64,000 nt of DNA, taken from positions 24,625,038-24,689,037 of the forward strand of contig CM059577.1 of the NCBI GenBank assembly GCA_030386875.1. Reading direction: 5' to 3'. The position numbers and the translations under genes are program-made. Below are positions 1-11,807 of the stretch, piece by piece. The DNA is from Morinoia aosen (taxonomy: Eukaryota; Arthropoda; Malacostraca; Amphipoda; Talitridae). Below the pieces are notes generated by a model. The model saw only the letters and a list, made by a program, of their open reading frames with translations. It made no database searches and was not told the DNA's origin. The first letter of the stretch is position 1; each line of letters begins with the position of its first letter.

Positions 1-152
1 GAAATTCTTTCTCAACTTAGTTTCTATAACACTTCTGCATAGATTCCGCATTCTCTTACCTCCATACTAAAAGGTGCCTTCCTCCTCCCTCTCTTCGATT
101 CGCTCTTTTTTTAGTGTTTAGGGAGGCTTAAACTAACATATAATCTAATACA
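1..152 (+). repeat. SINE-like retroposon family A, partial copy in sense orientation
   Basis: This is the 3' half of the dispersed family described at 34812-35172, in the opposite orientation to most other copies here. It carries the family body (ccatactaaaaggtgcc, gggaggcttaaactaac) and ends in a short TAATC-type tail near 150. The 5' half lies outside the window. Confidence 0.7.
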
Positions 153-654
153 TAATCTGTAATATGCTTTCTGTTTTACACGTACATGCAACATGTACAT
201 TACCCTCTGTAAATACTTTCCTGTAAACACCGCTAAAGCTCGTTTAAAGAATAAACTCTCTTCATTTGCATGGTGTTGAGATTCATTTGATTGCTTCTAT
301 TATGTTTCTTGTTATTATGTAATTCATCTTCGTAGTCCTTGCCGCTAAATGAATTATTTTACGTACTCTTTCTAAAATGTTGTAAAATTGTAAAACATTG
401 TTGTTAATTAACTGGGCCATGAATATTAATTGAAAATCTCGATGCTCAAACCCGATATCTAGTGAAATGAAGCAGGAGCTCAAAAGCAGTGAGTTTTTGA
501 AATGTAGAACATATTCAAACTTTTAAGTGATTTTCCGTAAACCGCTATTATACACTCTTGAATAGGAACGTAGAAAGAAAGATGTCCCATGATAATAATT
601 GAATAATGAAGTAAGCTAATTCTGTATACTAATTAAATGTTCATAATTTTGCAG

Positions 655-731
655 TGCGGCGGACATTGAAGAACGGACTGACGGAAGAGGAGCGTAAGCT
701 GCTGGCAACCATCGCTGCCCAGACTAGGTGA
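655..731 (+). CDS. possible terminal coding exon of an unrecognised gene
   Basis: An acceptor (tttgcag, with a branch-like actaat upstream) precedes an open frame that starts with two bases completing a split codon. It reads 24 codons ending LTEEERKLLATIAAQTR and a TGA at 729-731. The composition is more GC-rich and charged than the flanks, which suggests coding sequence. I do not recognise the protein; upstream exons would lie left of the window. It could be a chance open stretch. The sequence downstream would be its 3' UTR. Confidence 0.35.
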
Positions 732-1242
732 TCCGAGTAGACAATTCAGGAGCAGCGGATAGCATTGCATCCAGTGCAGACTTTCTTTGAGCTTCTCTTA
801 TTACAGATTGTGACTATAGCTGTTTACATTCTTGCAGCCGTGACAGATGGCGTGAAATGCCGGGGTCTAGGAATGCTGGTCCTCTACTGTCACATCAAAT
901 TGTGGTGCTCATTTAATATCGTCAGATACATTTTTCAACCGAGATTGAATTAGTGGTAGAAAACAGAATGCCAAATTACGCCAGCTTGAAGTTATCCTAG
1001 CAAACACGCAGCAGTGCCATATACATAGTCGCTTTAACGAAGCGCGTGCGGGAGATCGAGCAGTAACAATCCTTGTAATTATATTTTTGGTAAGCGTTTA
1101 GTAACAAGCGCCTGAAGTCTTCAGCCTCTGTACATGACAAAATTATCTTTGACGGCGTGAGGCGCAGACTAGTCATGGTAGTTGGTGCTTAAAATTTGGG
1201 TTATAGGTGCTGAAACACATCAGATGGTGCTCGTAAAGTGGG

Positions 1243-1317
1243 CACACGAAAAAGGTGTAGGCCGGTACTAGGTGATGGTATCTATCACCTAGTACCGACC
1301 TGAACCTATTTCGTGTG
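1243..1317. other. 75-nt near-perfect hairpin (pre-miRNA-like or palindromic)
   Basis: Arms 1243-1276 and 1284-1317 are 34 nt each and flank a 7-nt loop. The inner 14 bp (cggtactaggtgat at 1263-1276 against 1284-1297) pair perfectly. The outer part has three mismatches and one wobble. Size and shape fit a microRNA precursor, but a small palindromic MITE remnant is equally possible. It would fold from either strand. Confidence 0.5.
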
Positions 1318-4300
1318 GTAGCAGCGACAGCGTTGGTCAGTGGAAATATTGAGACGAAGTCGCTGCTCACCTGCGACAACTACTTTCCCTATTTTCTGTG
1401 GTAAATGGACTGAGGTTCGAGTGAAGGACAGACTATTTATAGCGTTGGTTGACGCAGATAAGGGTTATCAGGAGAGTGCGTGCCTTCTTGACCTTACTAT
1501 CAAATACGGGTCCGCGCTCAAACTTTGCGGAACTTCAAGATCGTACTCAAATTAAAGTGATTCGTATTTTAAGTTAATAAGTCGAATTTTGGAAAAAATT
1601 TCAACTTGGTGTATAAAATTTGGTACAAAATTAAGGTAATGCTTAGTAAAGATAAATTGTACAGCGCGGGAAATTTAGCATTATTTGAGCTATCGCAGAA
1701 ACAGCTATAAAAAGTAAAATTTTTAACGAAACGGGTCGAACTTTTAGAACCAGCGACGCTGAAAAAGCTACACTTACTCTACATCTAGAAAATTACGTCA
1801 TGTGATATATGTCAATCTTGCTCGCAAAACACGAGGCAGATTTGAAGCTTATCAACCACGTGGTGAGGGAAAGTTTTATGATTACCTCTAAACGCATCTC
1901 TGAAAAACCGGTCAGAAAGTGGACTGTCGTAGTCGAAAGAGAATACTCAAAATAGTTTTAACGAAGTAATTTTCAACTTTTACTTGTACAGGTATCACGA
2001 GTTGCAACACATTGATATCTGTATAACTTCGACTCGTGAAGGCGTTGCCATATTTATCGTTCCCATTGCATTTCCCACCCGAATCAGTTACGAATGCATA
2101 TAGGCTGAATGATTGGTTTCGCAACAGCGAGCTTAGATTACTCCTGTGCAGTTGCATAATGAAGTAATGATATAGTTACGAAACTGAATAGTGTGACCAT
2201 TGATACGATTTCACCCCTTACGACATTTATCCGTTTATATTACCTGTATTAAGGTTAAAATTGTCGAATGTATCTAGTCTAGACTTAAGATAAATCAGCA
2301 TGTTTATAGCTAACTTTCATGTAAGAGCTCAACCTAAATTAAGTAACGCATTATGAAAACAGAACTGTTCAAGGCACGTGCAGCAATTGGGTATAATCTG
2401 CATTGGCACAATAAATATGAACACAATTTTAGTTTCATGTTCATTTTTCCCCTTTTATTTTGGATAGCTTGAGTTAGGAGAGCTACGTCACTTTTTCAAT
2501 CCCTAAGATTTCCTGACCTGGACCGCCACAGCTGACTCGCTGGACGTAACATGATCTGAATAAGGAGGGTGCCATCAGTCTTCATCTCATCAACATTATT
2601 TATTCATGAAGTGTATTTCCCAGAGAGCATTTGATGTCCTACGAACCAGTGCAGCAGTCAACATCACATGCTACGATGGTAGGACGGGGTACCTTGACTT
2701 CATGGCTAATGATAAACGGACCTACATTCGCCGTAGCTATTTGTTACGGCTCTGGTAGAACGTTCGAATTGAGTGGTGCTCCGTTCAACCGGGTGCAGGG
2801 AGCGGTTTCAGGTTGGTTGAGAAAAACTGGTACACATTCGTGGGCCAATTTATGAAGGAGACGCTACACAATGTACAACAGAACTAACTCAGAACATGTT
2901 GCATACTGAAGATATTACACAGAAAAATAACACTGAAGTCTTGTACTCAATAAAACACTATTGTTTGATAAATGTAGAGAGACGAAACCTAAAAATAAAT
3001 ACGATAGCGTAAGAATACAAAGAGGTTAACAAAGAAAAAGCAGAAAAATCAGTTTTGGAAGTACGAGCCCTGAAACAGGTAAAGCATGAGATGGATTAAA
3101 TTCGGGGAAATAGAAACAGTAAAAAGATACAAACGAACTTTGGAAAACAACAGAGGCAGGAAAGTAGAGATAAAATGAATTAGAAATAAATGAAAAAAAT
3201 CTTTACGGAAAGTAAATTGAGGAGGGGAAGTAAAAATGAGTGGCAGACAAGTTGAGCTCATTAGACAGGGGCAGCAACAACAGCAGCTTCGCCACCCAAA
3301 ATTCTACCTCTAACAACTCACACCAATCGAAGGCCCGACCTACCAAGTGGACCACGTTCAAGCAGACGCGGTTACTCCGCGCTGTTGCTCGGCTGTTGGC
3401 TGTTCTCAGGTCCAGTAGAGCTTGCATTTGGAAACAGCAACGTGATATTAATGAGGAAACTAATGCTAATTAATATTCTCACCGAGAACTGAAAGTCCCT
3501 TAAAGTTACACCTTCAGCTCTCAGACTTCACGCTATGATGAGCAAAAGAAAGCTTCTACAAGATGACAGTACGAGTGTCGGATAACACTATCGTCGTCCA
3601 CTTGGTTTCGAGCCCTCCTAGAAGAATGTAACCGAGCAGTAGCAGCGGTAACGGTACACGCTAGCACTTACCAAAGGAACTCCTTACGCACTATATATTG
3701 GTAATTACAATTGGATAGCGGCTGTAATCAAGAGTAATGACAATGATGAGGCGATGCGCGGAATGGCAGCAGCGGCTAGGCCTGCCTCTAGACCGCTGTA
3801 TCGGATGACACCAACATACTATGTACACCACGACGTGTGTTGCGAGGTGCGCACGCTCGTGACGAAGTGCCTACGTGTAGGCAAATGTATGAGAATTATT
3901 CATAAAATGGCTTCGAACACCATTCTCGTTCGAAGAGAAGGCTTAAAAACGAGAACTAAGGCAACTGCGACTCGCCTAAATCGTTTGAATGGAAATTTAG
4001 GAATAGTGCAGAAAAGCCCATCGTTGTCGCATCGTGACCATATTAGGCAAGATGCGCACGATTGAAGCAACACGGCATGAAGGGCCTTCACTAAGTTGGC
4101 GCTTGGTCTACGTGGACACTCGTACTGCAAGCACTGAGCCATCAGCGTTTCCACAACGAGGTAAGAGAATGCTGCAAGTAAACCGCCGTAAGTCGTTCGA
4201 AATACCGAACGGAAATATTTTGATGGGAATGTCAAAAGTTATAAACGAGTTCATACCCAGAAGTTTAATAATATATATATATTTAATAGAATTACTTTCG

Positions 4301-7300
4301 AGTATTAGTTCGGAGTATTCTTAGAAATAATCATTGTGAAATTAATAGCATTCTGGTTGAAATTTGTCATTCAAGAATACAAACATTTTTAAAGTATTCG
4401 TATTGATAATATCAGAAGTCTTCCATCTTATTGTGAACAAGCGATTTTAAATACCTGAAATTTCCCTACGCGATTGAAATTTTTACGTAATAGTAGTTAT
4501 TAACATGAAATCTGAATGCATGGCACACTATGAACTATTGCTTCTAGATGCCGAATAAGTTCAAAATATTAGAGTAAAAATGTGGGGAAACAGTGTACAA
4601 CACTTTTCCATTATGATCAATTTGTACAATCTGAATAATACAGCCAATAAAGTCCACACCATATTTCATGTACATAATTCACATGTTCAACATTGAAAAA
4701 ATTACAAGTTGGAATTCAACTTTATACGTGAATTTTAGTTTAAAGCTCCGGAAAAAGACACGACGGAATTTTAAGTTTTTCGAGTAGGTCTCCATACTAT
4801 GGATTGAGCAGTAGGGTGCGTCTAATATATACGAAAGAAAAAACGTGCCAATTAGTATCATATTATTATCGATTACGTTGAGTGCATATTTTAGTTCACA
4901 CCTCGGCACCAAATCAAGGCAAGTTTACCAGAACAGCATCCCAAAAACCGCACCAGTGCTAACGCTTAAAGCTGACAGTCACAAGGCTGAAGACTTTCTT
5001 CTGAACTGGGCAAAAATTTTCCAGTACCACGTTAGTGCTTCAGAGATAACACAAGACCTGCCAACAGCTCAACTCGAGCAGTTTGTCCAATTCAACACTA
5101 ATGAGGCCTGGACATGAGGATGCGATGCCTAATTCAGAGGGTTTGATACTCGTCTCGGTGTCCTTCACATATGAAAGAGACTCGTCTGGGCACACTCGCA
5201 CACGCCGCTCCGCACCTGCGCAACACACACAGCGCCTTAAATCACGGCCTACTGCACTGTGCTCAGAGCCCCTAGTGCTCGGAAATCTTGACGTTCTTCA
5301 ACTTACAGCGGCTTCGAAGATTTTAAAATATAATTCTCAATTTCAACTCAACCGTACCAAACCTTCATCCCCAGAACTCTTAGGTAATACTTCAAAATAA
5401 CTCCACAGGAAACGTAGAATAAGATGTTTCGTTTTTACAGTGAAGAAAAGCGTGAATTAAAATTTCAGTGTTAGGCATTACACTTTTAGAACAAGTAAGT
5501 TATATTACTCACACGATATGAGGATCACTCTTAACAGAAGAAGAATAGAGTAACGTTGGCCTCAACACCTCGTAACGCAATGATCGCATAACATAAATCG
5601 TTTATTTAATATAACATTGCTCCAGCAATCACCAAGCGAACTTCTATGATCTGCATGAGACAACGGCACAGTCGCCACTTACCACAATTTTTCTACAGAA
5701 ATGTTCGGACAGTTAAAGAAACTAGAGTTTCAACAGAATACTCAATAGTAACTGACATGAAATATTTAAATTTTAACTAGTGGAAGGAGCGTTTCTTTCA
5801 CCAAGGAAACTCTTGTAATCACGAACATTTCAAGAAACTTCATATCTTCCCGAAAGCACAAGAATTTCACATAATTAAGAACCGGGTTTAGGATCCCCTG
5901 TCAACGGAGCATCAACCAAGAGTTCAGAACATATTTAGAGTTCAGAACATATTTACAACTTTAGACGAATATGAGTGAGCGGCAGCGGTCGGGCAGACCA
6001 AGTAACAAAATGGATGAGGAGCAGATTGGTAGAGCAGGCTACTCTTATTTCGTCCTAGAATTACTTCTAATAGCATCACGCCAATGGGGATCTTTCTCCA
6101 TCGTAAAGTTGAACTTGCATAGGACAATTGAACTCGTGGAAGAAATCTTACAGGATAAAGGGATTTCTTCCCAAAGATTACTAGCCTCCTCATACCTTCT
6201 GCTCCTTATGATGACGAATGACTCGCGTTGATGGATGCATAATTGACGATTGATAAGTCTTTTACATGACTCCACTGAACTGCTTCCTTTTTTCACAGCA
6301 CCGCATTGAATTCACTCTGACTCACTCACTCATTCACTCAACATCGCGCCTCCTTCAGAGCCGCGAATCCTTAAAGCGAGATGCGGAGCCTACGTATGTA
6401 ACATGTGATGAATCCTAGATAAATGTACGAGTATCCTACATACTTGATAACACGTGGATCATGCATGATGCTATGCAAACCCAGATACACGTACACAACA
6501 CGATACCTTATGCATAATATCATGCCGAGCCAATACTGCATCTAGCATGTCCGGCCACATATGATAAGCCGAATGCTACATCATAAGATATGGGCCCTAT
6601 CCAAAAAAATTGAGGACACTACACGATAGAATGCAGACCAAAGCAAAAACTTGCCGATCATACAAACCCAAAAAAAAAATGAATACGAACCCCAACGATA
6701 TATAGCAGAAAATGCGACAACGGCTAGAACGAAGATGACATTTCTTTGTACAAAACAATAGTTGAAGGTATACCCAGCTTGACCTTCACACTGTAGGTCG
6801 GTAGAAAACGCCCATGACTTGCGCAGATTTAGGAGAGTTTCGATAAGACAAAGTTAAATTACTGATACTTAAACACAGCAAAACACAGCTACAGCGTTAA
6901 ATTTTCTAGGTATTCTACGACTCAAGCTTAAATTTTGTCACTCACTTGACAACAAAAAATTTTCTTAGTAACTTTGTAGACGAAAAAATATTTTGCTGGA
7001 AAATAATTCTTTCAATAAACGATTCAAACTCCCCTAAATCTACGGAATAACGAAAGCTTTGATAGCGATGGAGGAAGTTTAGCTACAAGACTCTCGGCAC
7101 GTAAAAGAAGACGGAACAGCAGTACTTTCTGACAACGGTAACGCTCTTTGGAAGAGGGCGCACTGGTCTCGCGTGATACGGAAGTGGCTGTCTCCATCCC
7201 GCATGGACCTTCTTATGAATGGTTGCTTACACACTTCTGGCTTCCCATAAACGAACGTTGACTGTGTTATTGCAGGATTTATTAACTGTACAACACCTGC

Positions 7301-8904
7301 CTGCACGTTACTGAAGCATAACACAGCCAGGGTGGACGTTAATGCATAATGAAAAAATTGTGAGCATCGAAATGCTTTATTTTAGGCAAGTAGTTTTGCT
7401 AACTCGAACTTGGTTTTACAAGCTACACCACAAGCTTTTTAGAATTAACGGGACTATTTTTGTAATTGGCTTCCTCAGGTACGAGAACATTTTAGAGGTT
7501 AGTTCCTCAATTTTTACAAATTCACAGACACCTTTTACGAGTTTAACCCACACTAGGCAAAACATTTCTTCTAATTTTATCATACAAATAATGCACAGAA
7601 GATACAGTGAAATATTGGCAAACACGAACCTCTGAGCCGAATTAAGGATTCAAATCAACTTTTTTGTTTGCTCTCATTGCCTTTCCCCGGATCAACAAAC
7701 CTTGCAAGACACCCAAATCTCAGAAATCTCATAGGAAAACCCCCAAAGCAATCCGACATTGAAACTAGCTTTAATTAATGAAAGAAGCTTTCTCCCCATG
7801 TATGTAAATCAAAAGTCAACACCTTCGAGATTTAAAAAAAAACATGGTACAAGTGTTCACTGTGATGTTCAAGGCTAAATGGCGCAGCAAATTATTCTTT
7901 AGCGTTTTCTTCAAATTGTGTGGCAATGCCAAATATTGTTTTTCGTACGTAGTTCATAATATCTCCACGTCTCTCAAAACTAAATATGCAGCACAAAACT
8001 CTTAGTATCGGGAATACAAACTTGATGCTACCGTACAACAGTTTAGTTATGCTAAGTACGAGTTTCTTTCCACACCGGTTTTGGACAATTTCACGGTGAC
8101 ATACTGGCACTTAATCTACAAAAAATGTTGAGACACAGCGGAGTCTTGCAGAACTTGGTGAAACGGACCTTGCTTCTTCGGCTACTCTATTTCTTCACGA
8201 GAAAAAAGTTGAATTTCAAACATTAGGCTCACCATTGGTATTTTTAGTGAACCATTCAATTTCTCAACTTTTTCACAAGTTAAGGTTGTTGAGTCGAGTT
8301 CTTCACTATCCTTTGAATTAAACACGCGAAGAACTCTAATTATTGGCACAGTTAATTAGTTGGAGAAGAATCATTCAATTACGAATCTACTTTGATTATG
8401 ATCAAATGCGTACGGGTGTAGCTGCGTACATGTTTAGTTTTGCCATTAAACAATGAAGTCCCCACTTCTTATCACATTCTGAAAATACTTGTGATAATGA
8501 TACGACGGCATAGTCGAACTTTCAAATTTAACCTCAACGCTCCGAAACTGAAGAACTATCCAAAACAGCACAGATCAATAAAAATCACATTGCACCAAAA
8601 ATGAAGATGAACGTAGACAATGGCACAACTGAACTACCAGTGTTCGCCGAAATGATATGTCGGCTTCATAAAAAAAATATAATCAATTATAAAAAAGTAA
8701 AAAATAACATTGGACCTGCGTACATAATCTTAAAATTGAAACCCACATTAGACAGCCACAGGTAATATTTTTACTGCATATTCCTGAACACGGAAATCAA
8801 GCATAACATGATTTGATAAAAATTGCCGAATGAGGTTTATAAATTGGAACTACGTAGAATTCAGACAGCGAGGCATCTAAACAGTAAAAGTACTTGCATC
8901 AGCA

Positions 8905-9165
8905 TTAGATTGGATGCTAGTTTAAGCCCTCCTAACCGCTAAAAAAAAGCGTTCCGAAGAGGGGAAGGCACCACTTAGTATGGAGATTTGGAAATGCGGA
9001 ATCTATGCAGAAGGGGCATAGAAACAGCAAGTTGAGAAAGAAGTTTATGAAACAAGATAAAAGTTAAAGAAGAAGAAAGTAGTAGGTGCTGAAAAAAAAA
9101 AACAGGATAGTAGTGAACCAAAAAAGATGGTCTTCAACGTAACAGAACTTTGTATTTTTAATTGA
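8905..9165 (-). repeat. retroposon family A, diverged copy lacking its 5' end
   Basis: Matches the family from the tail-proximal body (gctagtttaagccc) through gaatctatgcagaagggg and ggtgctgaaaaa to the segment near 9140. The CCCCTCAGGG 5' end is missing. Several indels mark it as an old copy. Confidence 0.7.
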
Positions 9166-11179
9166 ATACTTATAAGCACAGTAAATTTTTTAATTTACAG
9201 GTACACCAAGCGTATTTGATCAATTTAGTTACTCATTTACTCAGTTTCATATCTGAACGCATAGACGTCTGAGACTTCACAAGTCGACAAGCTTGTACGT
9301 CAATAATAGCTTTAGTGAAAAATCATCTTTTGAGCACCTAACTCGCATTTTTCACTTTGTTAATATTGAGAATATGCCAGCATTTTATATGCCTTCGCAA
9401 AATAATAATAAAGTTAGGGTTCTGTTTCAACATGCAGCTCAGGGCCCTTCTAGTTGCAACAACAAGCAACTAAGAGGCCTCCCTAGCTTAGGCTAGGTCC
9501 CTTTGAAGCAATGGGTTATTCAAAAAGGGAACATTTTAATAGCAAGCACCCTTGAATATTTTATTTGGTCATCCAGTGAATTTTTCCCTCAGACTAGACG
9601 CGAGACGAAGATGCTTACAGATAAGCTCATCGCTCTATAGTGAAAATATCGTTTTACGACCTTCACCCGATTTGTATCAATTGAATTTTTCAATAAAAGT
9701 AAAGATAAATTATAACAAACAAAAAGTGATGGGAGGTAATCAAAATAAATACGAATCGAGGTTTGCATCACTAATGTAACTTTTTGCACGACAAGTTAAA
9801 TGTGAAAAAATAAAGACAACACAAGGAAAAGCAAAGAGGAGAAACGCACTCAATGAAGAATCCAATTTACAATTTTTTTTAGCAAAGACGTAGGTATTAT
9901 TTACGCACGCCAAGATTGATTACTCGAACAATTTTGCACTTTCTTTCACAGGATTGCTGTCAGGTAGCCACAGGCACTAATGTCAGGGAATATAACTTAT
10001 TTCAAAGAAGAACTATTTTCAAAGTTCTATTGGTTCAGCAGAGAGGAGACAGGCACTATCACTTCTAGCTAATGGTAAAGCTATATGTGAAAGCTAGACC
10101 CTAAAGCACTCAAATTTGAAGGTCAGGGGCAACGCATGCTAAAGATTGGACAGGTCAAGAGTTATATCAATCCACCATTTCTGTGGTAGAAGGTTTTAGC
10201 CCCTCTGGTACACTGCTCTGTGTATCCTGAATATCGGTAATCTGCGAAGTTCGTCAACGTTAAAACTGAACTTGCAATCGCTGTTTCCGGCGCAATGAAG
10301 ACTAACCAATGAGTGATTTAAGTGGAGATTGGGAGCAAGGTATTAAATTCTCGATTAAGGAAATCTTCACGATACAACCTGTCTGTACGAGTTACATTAT
10401 CGATCTCAACTCGCACACGTTTCTCACAACGTCTACAAATCTCGAAGATATTAACAGAGCATGTTAAAATAAATGTACTATTTTAGATTTTCGAACCTTA
10501 TCCTACACCCCAAAATCAACTTTCACTACCTGAGGAAAAAAAGAGTAGATATACTCGACAACAGCAATCGAAAATCACGGCTAAGAATTCGAAACAAAAT
10601 ATAAAACTAATCTCAAAAATATTACAACAGGGTTGGTCTCAAGTCTAAGGCCAGCTGCAGAAGTTCAGACTAAGCCTCAACTTTGAAGTCATGCTCCTGT
10701 CCGTGGACACATGAACGCACAATTCCACGTAAAATGGCGGGTGTGTTGGTATAGTTCATTAGGCATTAAAAACCCATGCATAAATGGTCATACCTGCAAC
10801 ACTTTCAGATTTAGCATCTCCCAACTGATCATTTTCATTTTCACTGTCATGCTCCAACGACGTAATGACCAGAAAACGAGTTGTAATAATTCAACTGGGG
10901 CTGCCAGTCTGCAGTGGTTACCAAACAAATAAGGCATGAAAAAGAAATATCCTGTTCTTTAACTGGAAAGCCTGTATGGTCTGTGAAAAAAGAGCTTGTC
11001 ACGCAATGCTGATACCCCGTACTATTTGTTTTGATGCGCCTACGCTACTTGCAATGATATAACTCAATGCCATTTGCTAAGAAACGCAAGACTAATTACC
11101 TCCAAGAGTGAAGGTCGTACAACTTGTCATCGTAAAGCTTGAAACAAAGTACAAATTCTACAATGTTAACGGCCTTAAT

Positions 11180-11595
11180 ACCTGAATGAAAACTACCTTG
11201 ATATCCCAAAATTCTTGGCTTTGAAGCACCGTTATTAATTGCCTTGACACTTCAACACTACTTGCCTTGATAGCTCAATACTAATTGCCTTGATACCTCA
11301 ATACGAATTGCCTTGATACCTCAATACTAATTGCCTTGATACCTCATTACTAATTGCTTTCAGACCTCAATACCAACAGGCTGCATACCTTAATACCAAT
11401 TGCGCTGATCCTGCACATTATTTCCTTGAGACACCAATACTGTCTGGCATAATGCATAAGTACAAATTATATTGATAACCTGAATTAATTGCGTTGATAT
11501 ACCCATACTAATTGCCTGGATACATACACCTTTCAAGTCCGAATAGGAATTACTACGTAACTCGAATGCTGATTACTAGTTAACCACATCAATTG
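11180..11595. repeat. degenerate 23-bp tandem repeat
   Basis: The best-preserved units (11278-11350) read ttgccttgatacctcaatac and repeat every 23 bp. Flanking units are increasingly diverged. The array lies just downstream of the UBE2Q stop codon, so it may be inside that gene's 3' UTR. Confidence 0.75.
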
Positions 11596-11775
11596 CCTTT
11601 ACAATCGCCATTTCGCACGAGAAGCCGGACAGCCCCTCTCAAAATGAGCCGGGGAGAAGTACCGATCACGGGAGGAGTCGAGAGACGCTGAGCCGAGAGA
11701 AGAAGAGCCAACAAGAAGTGAGGTGTGCTGGAGTGAACTGATGCGGGGATGCTAAAGCAAAGAGGCGAGGGTGGA

Positions 11776-11807
11776 TTACCCGTCTTCTTTGGGGGGGGTG
11801 AACCAGC
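11776..11807 (-). CDS. UBE2Q2: UBE2Q exon 8 (last coding exon, residues 373-382)
   Basis: Acceptor tttcccag, then GC completing Gly, then WFTPPKEDG and TAA (11776-11778). The human protein ends WYTPPKEDG, so the C terminus is intact. Confidence 0.9.

Larger units (their letters stand above)
732..11775. other. intergenic region, no coding exon recognised
   Basis: A+T-rich sequence between the possible plus-strand terminal exon and the stop codon of the minus-strand UBE2Q gene. It holds a strong hairpin (1243-1317), one retroposon copy (8905-9165) and a degenerate 23-bp array (11180-11595). The short open frames here (111 codons at most) show no recognisable domain and no splice-bounded conserved protein. 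The first few kb may be 3' UTR of the plus-strand gene; the last few hundred bases may be 3' UTR of UBE2Q. Confidence 0.5.

Noticed and set aside
3900-4235. Overlapping open frames of 96-111 codons on both strands
   Set aside because: No recognisable domain, no splice-bounded conserved block and ordinary composition; probably chance.
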